From Brevundimonas sp. LM2 (GTDB lineage: Bacteria; Pseudomonadota; Alphaproteobacteria; Caulobacterales; Caulobacteraceae): a stretch of DNA of 64,000 bases. Positions 31,596 through 39,650 of this stretch are shown piece after piece (position 1 is the first letter of the stretch; each line of letters opens with the position of its first letter). The stretch spans positions 558,001-622,000 of the forward strand of contig NZ_CP019508.1 of NCBI RefSeq assembly GCF_002002865.1. The letters are read 5' to 3'. The notes beneath the pieces were generated by a model, which worked only from the letters and a program-made list of their open reading frames with translations, had not been told where the DNA came from and made no database searches. The translations under genes were made by a program, and so were the position numbers.

Positions 31596-34310
31596 ATGAC
31601 CATGCCCGTATCCAACGCCCCCGTCGCCGACGACCGCCTGCGCGAGGAGGTCCGCCTGCTGGGCGGGCTGCTGGGCGAGGTGATCCGCGACGAGAGCGGG
31701 CAGGATCTCTACGACCGGATCGAGGCGGTGCGGGTGGCGTCGGTCGGCTACCACCGCCACGCCGGGGCGCGGGGGTCGGCGGAGCTGGAACGGCTGCTGT
31801 CGGAGCTGTCGCTGGACGATGCGGTGGGGCTGGCGCACGGGTTCGCGGTCTTTTCTCTCCTGGCCAATGTCGCCGAGGACCGGGCGGGCAAGCGCCGCGC
31901 CCGCAGCCAGACCGCCGAGGGGGCGCGGCCCGATACGCCCGAAGGGGCCCTGGCCCGGCTGGCCCAGGCCGGCAAGTCCCCCGACGACGCCCGCGCCCTG
32001 CTGTCCGAGGCCCTGATCTCGCCGGTCCTGACCGCCCACCCGTCCGAGGTGCGGCGCAAGAGCGTGATCGACCGGATCGCCACCGTGTCGGACCTGCTGG
32101 ACGCCTGCGACCGGGACGACCTGTCGTGCGCGCCGGACGTCATGATCGCGGGCCTGCGCCGTCAGACGGTCATCCTGTGGGCCACCCGGCTGGTGCGGAC
32201 CTCGGGCCTGGTGGTCCAGGACGAGATCGACACGGTGGTGTCCTTCCTCGAGCGGGTGTTCCTGAAGGTCGCGCCGGAACAGCTGATCGACTGGCGGCGG
32301 CGTCTGGACGCCCCGGACCTGAAGCCCTTCATCCGCATCGGGGCCTGGGTCGGGGGCGACCGGGACGGCAATCCCAACGTCGACGCCGCCGCCTTGCGCG
32401 CCGCCTTCGCCACCCCGGCCAAGGCCGTGCTGCGGCACTATCTGGAGGCGGTGAACACGCTCGGGGCCGAGCTCAGCCTGTCCGGCTCGCTGGCGGCCGT
32501 CAGCCCGGCGATGCGGGCCCTGGCCGAGACCTCGGGCGACCCCTCGCCGCATCGGGCCGACGAGCCCTATCGCCGCGCGCTCAGCCACATCTATGCCCGG
32601 CTGTCGGCGACCCATCCCCTGCTGACGGGCGAGACCGCCCCCCGCCCCGCGCCCTTCGCCGCCCCGCCCTATGACGGGCCCGAGGCCTTCCGCGCCGACC
32701 TGGCGGTGCTGCAGGACAGTCTGGTGGCCGGCCACGGGGCGGTCTTCGCCGACGACGGCCTGTCGCGCCTGATCGCCACGGTCGACGTGTTCGGCTTCCA
32801 CATGGCGACGCTCGATCTGCGCCAGAACTCAGACGTCCATGCGCGCGTCGTTTCCCATCTTCTGCGCGTCGCCGGCGTCTGCCCCGACTATGCCGCTCTG
32901 GACGAGGAGTCTCGGATCGCCCTGCTGTCGGCCGAGTTGGCTGCGCCGCGTCTGCTGTTCAGCCCCTATGAGGCCTATGACCCCGAGGTGCTGAAGGAGC
33001 GGGCCATCCTGCAGGCGGCGGCCGAGGCCCTGCGCGCCTTCGGGCCCCAGGCGATCCGCACCCATATCGTGTCCAAGACCGACGCCGCCTCCGACCTGCT
33101 GGAGGTCTATCTGCTGCTGAAGGAGGTCGGCCTCTATCGCCATGACGACCCCGCGGCCTGCCCGATCCAGGCCGCGCCCCTGTTCGAGACCATCGACGAC
33201 CTGCGCGCCGCCAAGCCGACGCTGGAGCGGCTGTTGCGGGAGCCCTCGGCCCTGGCGGTGGCCCGGGCGCGGGGCGTGCAGGAGGTGATGATCGGCTATT
33301 CCGACTCCAACAAGGACGGCTCCTACCTGACCTCGACCTGGGAGCTGCACGAGGCCTCGCGGGCCCTGCTCAGCGTCACGGAGGCCGTCGGCGTCCTGCT
33401 GCAACTGTTTCACGGCCGGGGCGGGGCGGTCGGGCGCGGTGGCGGCTCCAGCTTCGCCGGCGTGATCTCCCAGCCGACCGGCACCGTCGCGGGCCGGATC
33501 CGCATCACCGAACAGGGCGAGGTCATCGCCAACAAGTACGGGGAGCCGGACGTGGCCCGCCGCAACCTCGACGCCCTGACCGCCGGCACCCTGATCGCGT
33601 CGCTGGCTCCGCCGCCGGACGAGGCGATGACGGCCAGGCATGGCAACACGGCGTCCGCCCTGTCGGTCGCCTCGATGGCCGCCTATCGGGCCCTGGTCTA
33701 TGAGACGCCGGGCTTCGTCGACTATTTCCGCGCCGCGACCCCGATCAACGAGATCGCCGGGCTGAAGATCGGCTCCCGGCCGACCTCGCGCACCGCCTCC
33801 ACCGCCATCGAGGACCTGCGGGCCATCCCCTGGGTGTTGAGCTGGAGCCAGTCGCGGGTCATGCTGCCCGGCTGGTTCGGCTTCGGCTCGGCGGTGCAGG
33901 GCCGCGACATGGGCGAGCTGCGCGCCATGGCGACCGACTGGCCCTTCTTCCGCACCCTGCTGCAGAACATGGAGATGATCATGGCCAAGGCCGACATGAC
34001 CATCGCCCGGCGGTATGCCTCTCTGGTACCGGATCAGGCCCTGGCGGCGACCATCTTCGGCGCCTTGCAGTCTGAATGGGACCGGACCCGCGACGCGGTC
34101 CTGGCCATCACCGGCCAGCCCGATCTGCTGGGCGGCCAGCCCGAGCTGGACAGGCTGATCCGGCTACGCATGCCCTATGTCGAGCCGCTGAACCACGTCC
34201 AGATCGAGCTGATCCGGCGTCGGCGGGCCGGGGACGACGATCCGCGCGTCCGCGAGGGCATCCTGCTGACCATCAATGGCGTGGCGGCGGGCCTCAGGAA
34301 CAGCGGATGA
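31596..34310 (+). CDS. ppc: Phosphoenolpyruvate carboxylase
   Basis: A 904-residue enzyme that carboxylates PEP to oxaloacetate to refill the TCA cycle. Signature segments are VLTAHPSEVRRKS (the catalytic-histidine region; most family members have T rather than S after P), VGGDRDGNPNVD, GYSDSNKDGSYLTS and the glycine-rich FHGRGGAVGRGGG. The C-terminus ends NGVAAGLRNSG, the expected aspartate-effector side. ATG 31596 is used; ATG 31602 is equally possible. The 279 bases upstream contain no recognisable gene or RNA. Confidence 0.96.
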   Translation: MTMPVSNAPVADDRLREEVRLLGGLLGEVIRDESGQDLYDRIEAVRVASVGYHRHAGARGSAELERLLSELSLDDAVGLAHGFAVFSLLANVAEDRAGKRRARSQTAEGARPDTPEGALARLAQAGKSPDDARALLSEALISPVLTAHPSEVRRKSVIDRIATVSDLLDACDRDDLSCAPDVMIAGLRRQTVILWATRLVRTSGLVVQDEIDTVVSFLERVFLKVAPEQLIDWRRRLDAPDLKPFIRIGAWVGGDRDGNPNVDAAALRAAFATPAKAVLRHYLEAVNTLGAELSLSGSLAAVSPAMRALAETSGDPSPHRADEPYRRALSHIYARLSATHPLLTGETAPRPAPFAAPPYDGPEAFRADLAVLQDSLVAGHGAVFADDGLSRLIATVDVFGFHMATLDLRQNSDVHARVVSHLLRVAGVCPDYAALDEESRIALLSAELAAPRLLFSPYEAYDPEVLKERAILQAAAEALRAFGPQAIRTHIVSKTDAASDLLEVYLLLKEVGLYRHDDPAACPIQAAPLFETIDDLRAAKPTLERLLREPSALAVARARGVQEVMIGYSDSNKDGSYLTSTWELHEASRALLSVTEAVGVLLQLFHGRGGAVGRGGGSSFAGVISQPTGTVAGRIRITEQGEVIANKYGEPDVARRNLDALTAGTLIASLAPPPDEAMTARHGNTASALSVASMAAYRALVYETPGFVDYFRAATPINEIAGLKIGSRPTSRTASTAIEDLRAIPWVLSWSQSRVMLPGWFGFGSAVQGRDMGELRAMATDWPFFRTLLQNMEMIMAKADMTIARRYASLVPDQALAATIFGALQSEWDRTRDAVLAITGQPDLLGGQPELDRLIRLRMPYVEPLNHVQIELIRRRRAGDDDPRVREGILLTINGVAAGLRNSG

Positions 34311-34313
34311 CGG

Positions 34314-34331
34314 CATGACCAAAAGGTCATG
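34314..34331. promoter_or_regulatory. Short inverted repeat CATGACC-AAAA-GGTCATG
   Basis: A perfect 7-bp dyad with an AAAA spacer lies three bases after the ppc stop and 119 bases before the UrcA-family gene. It could be an operator for that gene or a small hairpin at the ppc 3' end. No regulator is assignable. Confidence 0.35.
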
Positions 34332-34449
34332 ACCTTGATTTAAAGCTTGGCCTTAACTCGGCCACCGCATGGGCCCGGCACGGCAACAGTGACGCCTCAG
34401 AAGGGGTGCGGTCGCCGCAAGAACGACTGCCCTTTCAAAGGATCGTCCC

Positions 34450-34767
34450 ATGAAGCCCGCCGTCACCCTCCCCGCCCTTCTCGTGACCCTGACACTCGCC
34501 TGTGCCGGGACCGCCTCCGCCGAACCGCAACGTCTGGCCTTCAGCGATCTCGACCTGTCGAGCGCCGCCGGTGCCCGGACCCTGGATCTGCGCATCGCGC
34601 GCATCGCGCGGACCCTGTGCAACAATCGCAGCGGCCTGGACCAGGCGCACTGCGAGCGTGGCATCCGGCAGGAGGCCCTGTCCAAGCTGCCGGCCCCGGC
34701 CCGAACCGACTATGCCGCCACGCGGCAGCAGAAGGCGACGGCCCGGAGCTTCGCCGCAGCTCAGTGA
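34450..34767 (+). CDS. UrcA family secreted protein
   Basis: A 105-residue protein with a signal peptide (hydrophobic core LPALLVTLTLACAGTASA). The mature part has the UrcA pattern: FSDLDLSSAAGARTLDLRIARIA, then two cysteines (C in TLCNNR and AHCERG) and a tail rich in Ala and Gln. The family is abundant in Caulobacterales and Sphingomonadales and is of unknown function; Caulobacter UrcA was named from uranium-induced expression. ATG 34450 follows AAAGGATCGT. Confidence 0.85.
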   Translation: MKPAVTLPALLVTLTLACAGTASAEPQRLAFSDLDLSSAAGARTLDLRIARIARTLCNNRSGLDQAHCERGIRQEALSKLPAPARTDYAATRQQKATARSFAAAQ

Positions 34768-34981
34768 AGCCCCCTTGGCCCGCCGCTCCCCCGGCGGGTC
34801 GGGACGCCTTCAGCGGCACTGCACCCATGGCATCGACGCCATGCATCGCCCGTTTCCGCCGCGAGGCCATGCGGCGGCCTGCCGGAGACCTCGCGCCAGG
34901 ACTATGTCCGGTCGCGCGGCAATGGCGTGCTGGTTATGGTGCCCGTCGTCTACGGCTGAACCCCGCGGGGCGCGGCGAACT

Positions 34982-35584
34982 TCAGGCCGGGCGTCGCGCC
35001 CGCAGGGCCTGGACGATCGTGCCGTCGTCCAGCCAGTCGAGATCGCCGCCGACCGGGACGCCCCGGGCCAGGGAGGTGACCTCGACGCCGTTGCCGGCGA
35101 CCCGTTCGGCCAGATAGTGGGCCGTGGTCTGGCCGTCGACGGTGGCGGGAAGGGCCAGGACGATCTCGCGCACCTCGCCGCCCCGCACCCGGCCGACCAG
35201 TTCGGCGACCCGCAGGGCCTCCGGCCCGACGCCGTCCAGCGCCGACAGCAGGCCGCCCAGCACATGATATTTGCCGCGAAACGCCCCGGACCGCTCCATG
35301 GCCCACAGCGACCCCGCCTCCTCGACGACGCAGATCAGGCCGTTGTCGCGCGCTCCGTCCGAGCAAATCGAGCAGGGGTCGCGGGTATCGGGGGTGCCGC
35401 AGACCGAACAGGACACGACCCTGGCCGCCGTCTCGGCGAGCGACGCCGCCAGGGGCTCCAGCAGGGTCTCGCGCTTCTTCAGCAGGGCCAGGGCCGCGCG
35501 TCGGGCCGAGCGGGGACCGAGCCCCGGCAGCTTGGCCAGCAGGGCGATCAGCCGCTCGATCTCAGGTCCGGCGGAAGCGGCCAA
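34982..35584 (-). CDS. recR: Recombination mediator protein RecR
   Basis: A 200-residue recombination protein that acts with RecO/RecF to load RecA at gaps. It has the N-terminal helix-hairpin-helix ([17 protein letters not shown]), the four-cysteine zinc site ([16 protein letters not shown]) and a Toprim domain ([16 protein letters not shown]). The start is a TTG (35584) placed immediately after the ybaB TAA stop, giving [12 protein letters not shown]; no better start exists nearby. It is the last gene of dnaX-ybaB-recR. The 214 bases beyond it (34768-34981) hold only a GC-rich hairpin near 34780-34803. Confidence 0.94.
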   Translation of the reverse strand: MAASAGPEIERLIALLAKLPGLGPRSARRAALALLKKRETLLEPLAASLAETAARVVSCSVCGTPDTRDPCSICSDGARDNGLICVVEEAGSLWAMERSGAFRGKYHVLGGLLSALDGVGPEALRVAELVGRVRGGEVREIVLALPATVDGQTTAHYLAERVAGNGVEVTSLARGVPVGGDLDWLDDGTIVQALRARRPA

Positions 35585-35914
35585 TTAGAACAGCTTGGGC
35601 ATGCCGGGGATGTTCATGCCCGCCATCGGGCCGGCGGCCTCGCGCATCAGCTCGCCGTTGATGGCGTCCAGCCGGCGTTTGGCGTCGGCATGGGCGGCGA
35701 CGATCAGGTCGGACAGGATCTCCCCCTCGCCCGGGGCCATCAGGCTGTCGTCGATCTTCACCGAGGTGATCTCGCCGGCCCCCTTCAGGGTGATCGTCAC
35801 AAGACCTCCGCCCGAGGTGCCCTCGGCGGTGGTTTCGGCCATCTTGGCCTGGGCGTCCTGCAGCTTCTGCTGCATCGCCTGGGCCTGCTGCATCAGGGCG
35901 TTGAGATCTTTCAT
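35585..35914 (-). CDS. ybaB: YbaB/EbfC family nucleoid-associated protein
   Basis: A 109-residue DNA-binding protein with the family layout: an N-terminal Met/Gln-rich helix (MKDLNALMQQAQAMQQKLQ), a central beta region (VTITLKGAGEITSVKIDDSL) and a C-terminal helix. It forms dimers that bind DNA. It sits between dnaX and recR, the most conserved context for this family, and abuts recR without spacing. A 24-bp inverted repeat separates it from dnaX. Confidence 0.94.
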   Translation of the reverse strand: MKDLNALMQQAQAMQQKLQDAQAKMAETTAEGTSGGGLVTITLKGAGEITSVKIDDSLMAPGEGEILSDLIVAAHADAKRRLDAINGELMREAAGPMAGMNIPGMPKLF

Positions 35915-35976
35915 GGGGTGAAGATAGGGGCGATCGGGGGCTTCGGACAGGGGGCAAGACGATCAATGCCGTTTAA

Positions 35977-36050
35977 GGAGCGCGGACCTCCAGGTCCGCC
36001 ATTATGTAGACCTAGCGACCTCGAAGGGCGGACCTGGAGGTCCGCGCTCC
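35977..36050. repeat. 24-bp perfect inverted repeat between dnaX and ybaB
   Basis: GGAGCGCGGACCTCCAGGTC plus CGCC (35977-36000) is repeated in exact reverse complement at 36027-36050, with a 26-base spacer. Each arm itself contains a near-palindrome GGACCTCCAGGTCC. The right arm touches the dnaX stop codon. The form is that of a REP/BIME-type intergenic element and it would form a strong hairpin in the dnaX-ybaB mRNA. Confidence 0.85.
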
Positions 36051-37904
36051 CTAATCTTCGTCTTCCACCTCGTCCGGGATCTCCGGCATCTCCACGGCGG
36101 GGGCCAGGGTCTTGATGTCGCCGACCACGGCACCGGGAAAGGCGGCCATGACGGCCAGGACGAAGGGATCGGCGGCCACCTCGGCGCGCAGGTTGGCGGT
36201 GGCCTTCTTCTCCTGTTCGATCAGGGTCTCGCCGCCGCCCTGGCCGTTGGCGACGACGAACCAGGGCCGGCCGGTCCATTCCTTCAGCCGTGAGGACAGG
36301 CGGGTGGCCAGGTTGGCGGGCGCGCCCTCGACCGGCTCATAGGTCAGGGCCCCGGGCTTGAACGACACGGGCCGGACGTAGCGCTGGACGTCCATCTGAA
36401 GGGCAATCTCGCGCTTTTCGCCGATCAGGGCGACGACGGCCTCGAAGGTCTGGGGGTCGGGGAAGGCGGGGGCGGCCACGGGGCGCGGGGCCATCTGGGC
36501 CGAGGCTCCACCGCCGCCGCCGTTGCCGCCCCGGGGCGCGCCCGAGCCGGAGCCGCCGCCCGATCCACCGGACAGGGGCTCGCCCGACTGAAGCCGCTTC
36601 AGCGCCTCTTCCGGTCCCGGCAGGTCGGCGGCGTAGGCGAGGCGGACGATGGCCATCTCGACCGCATCGGCGGGGCTCGGCGCACGCCGGACCTCGTCCA
36701 GCGCCTTCAGCAGCATCGACCAGGTGCGCGACAGGGTGCCGGCGGAGACCTGCGATCCCATGGCCGCCAGCCGCTGGGCCTGGTCGTTGGGCAGGCGGGT
36801 CGCATTCGGCCCCAGCATCTTGGCGACCGAGGCGGCGTGGCAGTGTTCCAGCAGGTCGTTGGTCACCTGGACCGGATCGGCCCCGTAGCCGTAGAGGGTG
36901 CGGAAGGTCTCCAGCGCCTCGGGCGTGCGGCCGGCCATGATCTGTTCGAACAGGGCGATGGTCTGGCTGCGGTCGGCCAGGCCCAGCATGTCGCGGACCG
37001 TTTCGGTGGCCACCGGCTCGCCGCGCTCCCCCTGGACCAGGGCCTGGTCCAGCAGGCTGAGGCCGTCGCGCACCGAGCCCTCGGCGGCGCGGGCGATCAG
37101 GGCCAGGGCGTCGTCCTCGACCTTCATGCCTTCCTTCGTCGCGATCCGCCCCAGGTGCTCGACCAGGATCTCGGGCTCGACGCGGCGCAGGTCGAAGCGC
37201 TGGCAGCGGCTCAGGATCGTCACCGGCACCTTGCGGATCTCGGTGGTGGCGAAGATGAATTTGGCGTGGGGCGGCGGCTCTTCCAGGGTCTTCAGCAGGG
37301 CGTTGAAGGCCTGGTTCGACAGCATGTGCACCTCGTCGAGCACATAGACCTTGTAGCGGGCCTCGACCGGGCCGTAGCGGACGCTCTCCAGGATGTCGCG
37401 GATGTCGTTGACGCCGGTGTGGCTGGCGGCGTCCAGCTCCATCACGTCCATATGCTGGCCGGCCATGATTGCGGCGTCGTGGCGACCGTGGGCGGTCAGC
37501 GCCAGCGACGGGCGGTCGATGACGTCGGTCTCGTTGTTCAGGGCCCGGGCCAGCAGGCGGGCGGTGGTGGTCTTGCCGACCCCCCGGACCCCGGTCAGCA
37601 TGAAGGCGTGGGCGATGCGGCCGGTGGCGAAGGCATTGGTCAGGGTGCGGACCATGGCCTCCTGGCCGATCAGGTCCTCGAAGGTGCGCGGCCGGTATTT
37701 GCGCGCCAGGACGGTATAGGCCTCGCCGTCATTCTGATGCCCGGCGTCGGTCACCACCGGCGAGGGCGCGGCGGCTGGGGAAGACACCGCAGACGGAGGA
37801 GCAGGGGCAGGGCCCCCGAACATGTCGTCGGTGTTCTCGTCCCGCTCGGGTGCTTCGTCTTCCGCCCAGGGCGGATCGCCGGAATCAAGGTCGACGTCGG
37901 TCAT
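36051..37904 (-). CDS. dnaX: DNA polymerase III subunits gamma/tau
   Basis: A 617-residue clamp-loader ATPase. After a variable acidic/Pro-rich leader (about 1-58) comes the AAA+ core: YTVLARKYRPRTFEDLIGQE, the P-loop GVRGVGKTTTARLLA, and the DEVHMLSNQAFNALLKTLEEPP box. The last third is the polymerase- and helicase-binding tau region with a Gly-rich linker. The zinc-binding cysteines seen in E. coli DnaX between P-loop and DExx are replaced by an insert lacking them (NNETDVIDRPSLALTAHGRH), as is usual in some alphaproteobacteria. It heads dnaX-ybaB-recR. Confidence 0.95.
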   Translation of the reverse strand: MTDVDLDSGDPPWAEDEAPERDENTDDMFGGPAPAPPSAVSSPAAAPSPVVTDAGHQNDGEAYTVLARKYRPRTFEDLIGQEAMVRTLTNAFATGRIAHAFMLTGVRGVGKTTTARLLARALNNETDVIDRPSLALTAHGRHDAAIMAGQHMDVMELDAASHTGVNDIRDILESVRYGPVEARYKVYVLDEVHMLSNQAFNALLKTLEEPPPHAKFIFATTEIRKVPVTILSRCQRFDLRRVEPEILVEHLGRIATKEGMKVEDDALALIARAAEGSVRDGLSLLDQALVQGERGEPVATETVRDMLGLADRSQTIALFEQIMAGRTPEALETFRTLYGYGADPVQVTNDLLEHCHAASVAKMLGPNATRLPNDQAQRLAAMGSQVSAGTLSRTWSMLLKALDEVRRAPSPADAVEMAIVRLAYAADLPGPEEALKRLQSGEPLSGGSGGGSGSGAPRGGNGGGGGASAQMAPRPVAAPAFPDPQTFEAVVALIGEKREIALQMDVQRYVRPVSFKPGALTYEPVEGAPANLATRLSSRLKEWTGRPWFVVANGQGGGETLIEQEKKATANLRAEVAADPFVLAVMAAFPGAVVGDIKTLAPAVEMPEIPDEVEDED

Positions 37905-37949
37905 GAGACCGTCTTACCCCGGGTCGGGGCGGCCGCGCGACTCCCGCGT

Positions 37950-37981
37950 CCGCTCATCCCCACGAAAGCGAGGATGAGCGG
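37950..37981. repeat. Hairpin repeat CCGCTCATCC/GGATGAGCGG
   Basis: A 10-bp perfect inverted repeat with a 12-base spacer (CCACGAAAGCGA) lies between dnaX and the DUF3597 gene. The spacer resembles the CCCGCGAAAGCGGG-type sequence common in alphaproteobacterial intergenic repeats. It may terminate the DUF3597 transcript, but no T-run is present. Confidence 0.65.
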
Positions 37982-37990
37982 GTTGGTATC

Positions 37991-38395
37991 TTACATATCG
38001 CGCGGAAGCTGACCGCCATTGTCGACGATCTTCTGAAGCACCTGCTTGTGCAGCCAGATGTTCATCGAAGCGGAATCCGATTTGTCGCCGGTATAGCCGA
38101 GCTCGTCGGCCAGTTCCTTGCGCTCGGACAGCGAGCTTTCCATGCCGCACAGCTTCATCAGGTCGACGATCGAGGTGCGCCAGTTCAGCTTCTGGTCGCG
38201 CTGCTCGTTCATGAAGTCGAGGATGCCGGCGACGTCGACCGGCTGGGCCGGCTGGGGCGCGGGCGCGGCGGCAGAGGCGGTGGTCGGGGTCTGGACCGGG
38301 GTGGCGGTCGGGGCCGGCTGCGCCGGGGCGGACGGAGCCTTGGGCTGCTCCTTGCGCTTGAAGATCTTGCCGAGAATATTGCCGAGAATGCTCAC
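37991..38395 (-). CDS. DUF3597 domain protein
   Basis: A 134-residue protein. It begins MSILGNILGKIFKRK, continues with a Pro/Ala/Thr linker (about 19-50) and ends with a compact helical domain, VDVAGILDFMNEQRDQKLNW through to DKSDSASMNIWLHKQVLQKI. This layout and the NWRTSIVDLMKLCGMESS segment match DUF3597, a small family of unknown function often annotated LysM-adjacent or periplasmic. No classical signal peptide is visible, although the N-terminus is amphipathic and could bind membranes. Confidence 0.85.
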   Translation of the reverse strand: MSILGNILGKIFKRKEQPKAPSAPAQPAPTATPVQTPTTASAAAPAPQPAQPVDVAGILDFMNEQRDQKLNWRTSIVDLMKLCGMESSLSERKELADELGYTGDKSDSASMNIWLHKQVLQKIVDNGGQLPRDM

Positions 38396-38461
38396 GAAGG
38401 GCTCCGTTCGTTGTGAGCCAAGGGAGCGGGCGGGACCGGTGAAGGTTCCCGCCCCCGGCGG

Positions 38462-39316
38462 TCAGCCCTCGCCTTCGGGGAAGTCCGCGCCCTCGGTGAC
38501 CTCGGCCCAGGCGTCGAAGTCCTTCCGCAGCATCTCGATCTTCTGACGGCCCGTCTGCAGGGCCGTCTTGCCCAGCAGCAGGCGCAGGGGCGGATCCTCG
38601 GCCTCGACCGCCTGGATGATGGCGGCGGCGGCGCGTTTCGGATCGCCGGGCTGGGTGCCCGAATAGGCGCGGATCGAGGCGCGGCGGGCTCCGGCGGTCT
38701 CCGCATAGTCGTCGATAGTGATGCTGGTTTCATTGGCCGACCGACCGGCCCAGTCGGTGCGGAAGCCCGAAGGCTCCACGATCAGGACCTTGATCCCCAG
38801 GGGGGCGACCTCGGCCGCCAGGGTCTCGGACAGGCCCTCGACGGCGAATTTCGTGGCGGCGTAGTGGCCCACGGCGGGGAAGCCCCGCAGCCCGCCCATG
38901 GACGAGATGTTGACGATCGTTCCGGACCGCTGGTCCCGCAGCCCCGGCAGGACCAGCTGGGTCATGCGGATCAGACCCCAGACGTTGATCTCGAACATGC
39001 GGCGGACCTCGACCTCCTCGGCCTCCTCGATGGCCGCGAAATAGCCGATGCCGGCGTTGTTCACGAGCACGTCGATGCGGCCGAAATGTTGCGTCGCCGC
39101 CGCCACGGCCGCCTCGGCCTGGTCCGTGTCGGTGACGTCGAGCTTCAGCGCCAGCACCCGGTCGCCGCCCAGGGTCGCCAGATCGGCGACGTCGTCGGGG
39201 TTCCGGGCCGTGGCGACGACGCGGTAGCCCCTGTCGATCAGGGCGGTGGCCAGTTCGCGGCCGAAGCCGGTCGAACATCCGGTGATGAACCAGACGGGGG
39301 TGTCGTGATCGGCCAT
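38462..39316 (-). CDS. Short-chain dehydrogenase/reductase
   Basis: A 284-residue classical SDR oxidoreductase. The cofactor motif is TGCSTGFGREL (TGxxxGxG), the structural NNAG is in VLVNNAGIGYFA, and the active site is S in ISSMGG with HYAATKFA (Tyr and Lys). The TGCSTGFG form is typical of a large group of NADP(H)-dependent enzymes of unknown substrate, often named oxidoreductase. ATG 39316 follows GGAGCCGCCCC. It stands alone between the DUF3597 gene and a covarying direct repeat. Confidence 0.9.
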   Translation of the reverse strand: MADHDTPVWFITGCSTGFGRELATALIDRGYRVVATARNPDDVADLATLGGDRVLALKLDVTDTDQAEAAVAAATQHFGRIDVLVNNAGIGYFAAIEEAEEVEVRRMFEINVWGLIRMTQLVLPGLRDQRSGTIVNISSMGGLRGFPAVGHYAATKFAVEGLSETLAAEVAPLGIKVLIVEPSGFRTDWAGRSANETSITIDDYAETAGARRASIRAYSGTQPGDPKRAAAAIIQAVEAEDPPLRLLLGKTALQTGRQKIEMLRKDFDAWAEVTEGADFPEGEG

Positions 39317-39385
39317 GGGGCGGCTCCGTATCGGGGGGACCCGTTCAGGTGGGGGACGCGGGCGCGATCGCAAGCGCAAGCGCCC

Positions 39386-39474
39386 CTCAAGCAGCGAGGC
39401 TCCGCGAGCCGAGCGTTAGCGCACTAAACCCGCGCTCAAGCAGCGAGCGACCGTGTCGCGAGCGTTAGCGCACT
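39386..39474. repeat. Two 40-bp direct repeats with covarying internal hairpins
   Basis: Copies at 39386-39425 and 39435-39474 share CTCAAGCAGCGAG at the left and GAGCGTTAGCGCACT at the right. The middle differs but stays self-complementary: GGCTC-CGC-GAGCC in the first and GCGAC-CGT-GTCGC in the second. Conserved flanks with compensatory stem changes suggest that the hairpin is what is maintained. They end about 10 bases from the 3' end of the SRP RNA gene. Confidence 0.85.
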
Positions 39475-39484
39475 GAGAGGGAAG

Positions 39485-39575
39485 GTGGAGACCGCGACCC
39501 GAAGGGGAATTCGTTGTGGCTGCTGCCTTCCGGCCCTGACCAGGTTGGCGAAGCCTTCGCCCGCGATCTCCGAGG
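39485..39575 (-). ncRNA. ffs: 4.5S signal recognition particle RNA (small bacterial SRP RNA)
   Basis: The minus strand carries the universal SRP helix 8 core GGTCAGGGCCGGAAGGCAGC followed by AGCC. The ends pair as a closing helix: GGAGATCGCG (from 39571) with CGCGGTCTCC (to 39487). An internal stem GGCGAAGG/CCTTCGGG is also consistent. The RNA binds the Ffh M domain encoded at 29778-31316. Exact ends are estimated to within a few bases. Upstream of dnaX is a common location for ffs in alphaproteobacteria; here two protein genes lie between. Confidence 0.93.
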
Positions 39576-39650
39576 CCTATATCGCGCCGGACACGGTCGA
39601 GATCAAGCCACCCTCTCCCGCCGCCCTGCGAACCCGGCTAGGAAGCGGCC

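Noticed and set aside
39386..39474. Minimal CRISPR with two repeats
   Set aside because: Only two copies separated by nine bases, with variable stems inside the repeats; better explained as structured intergenic repeats.
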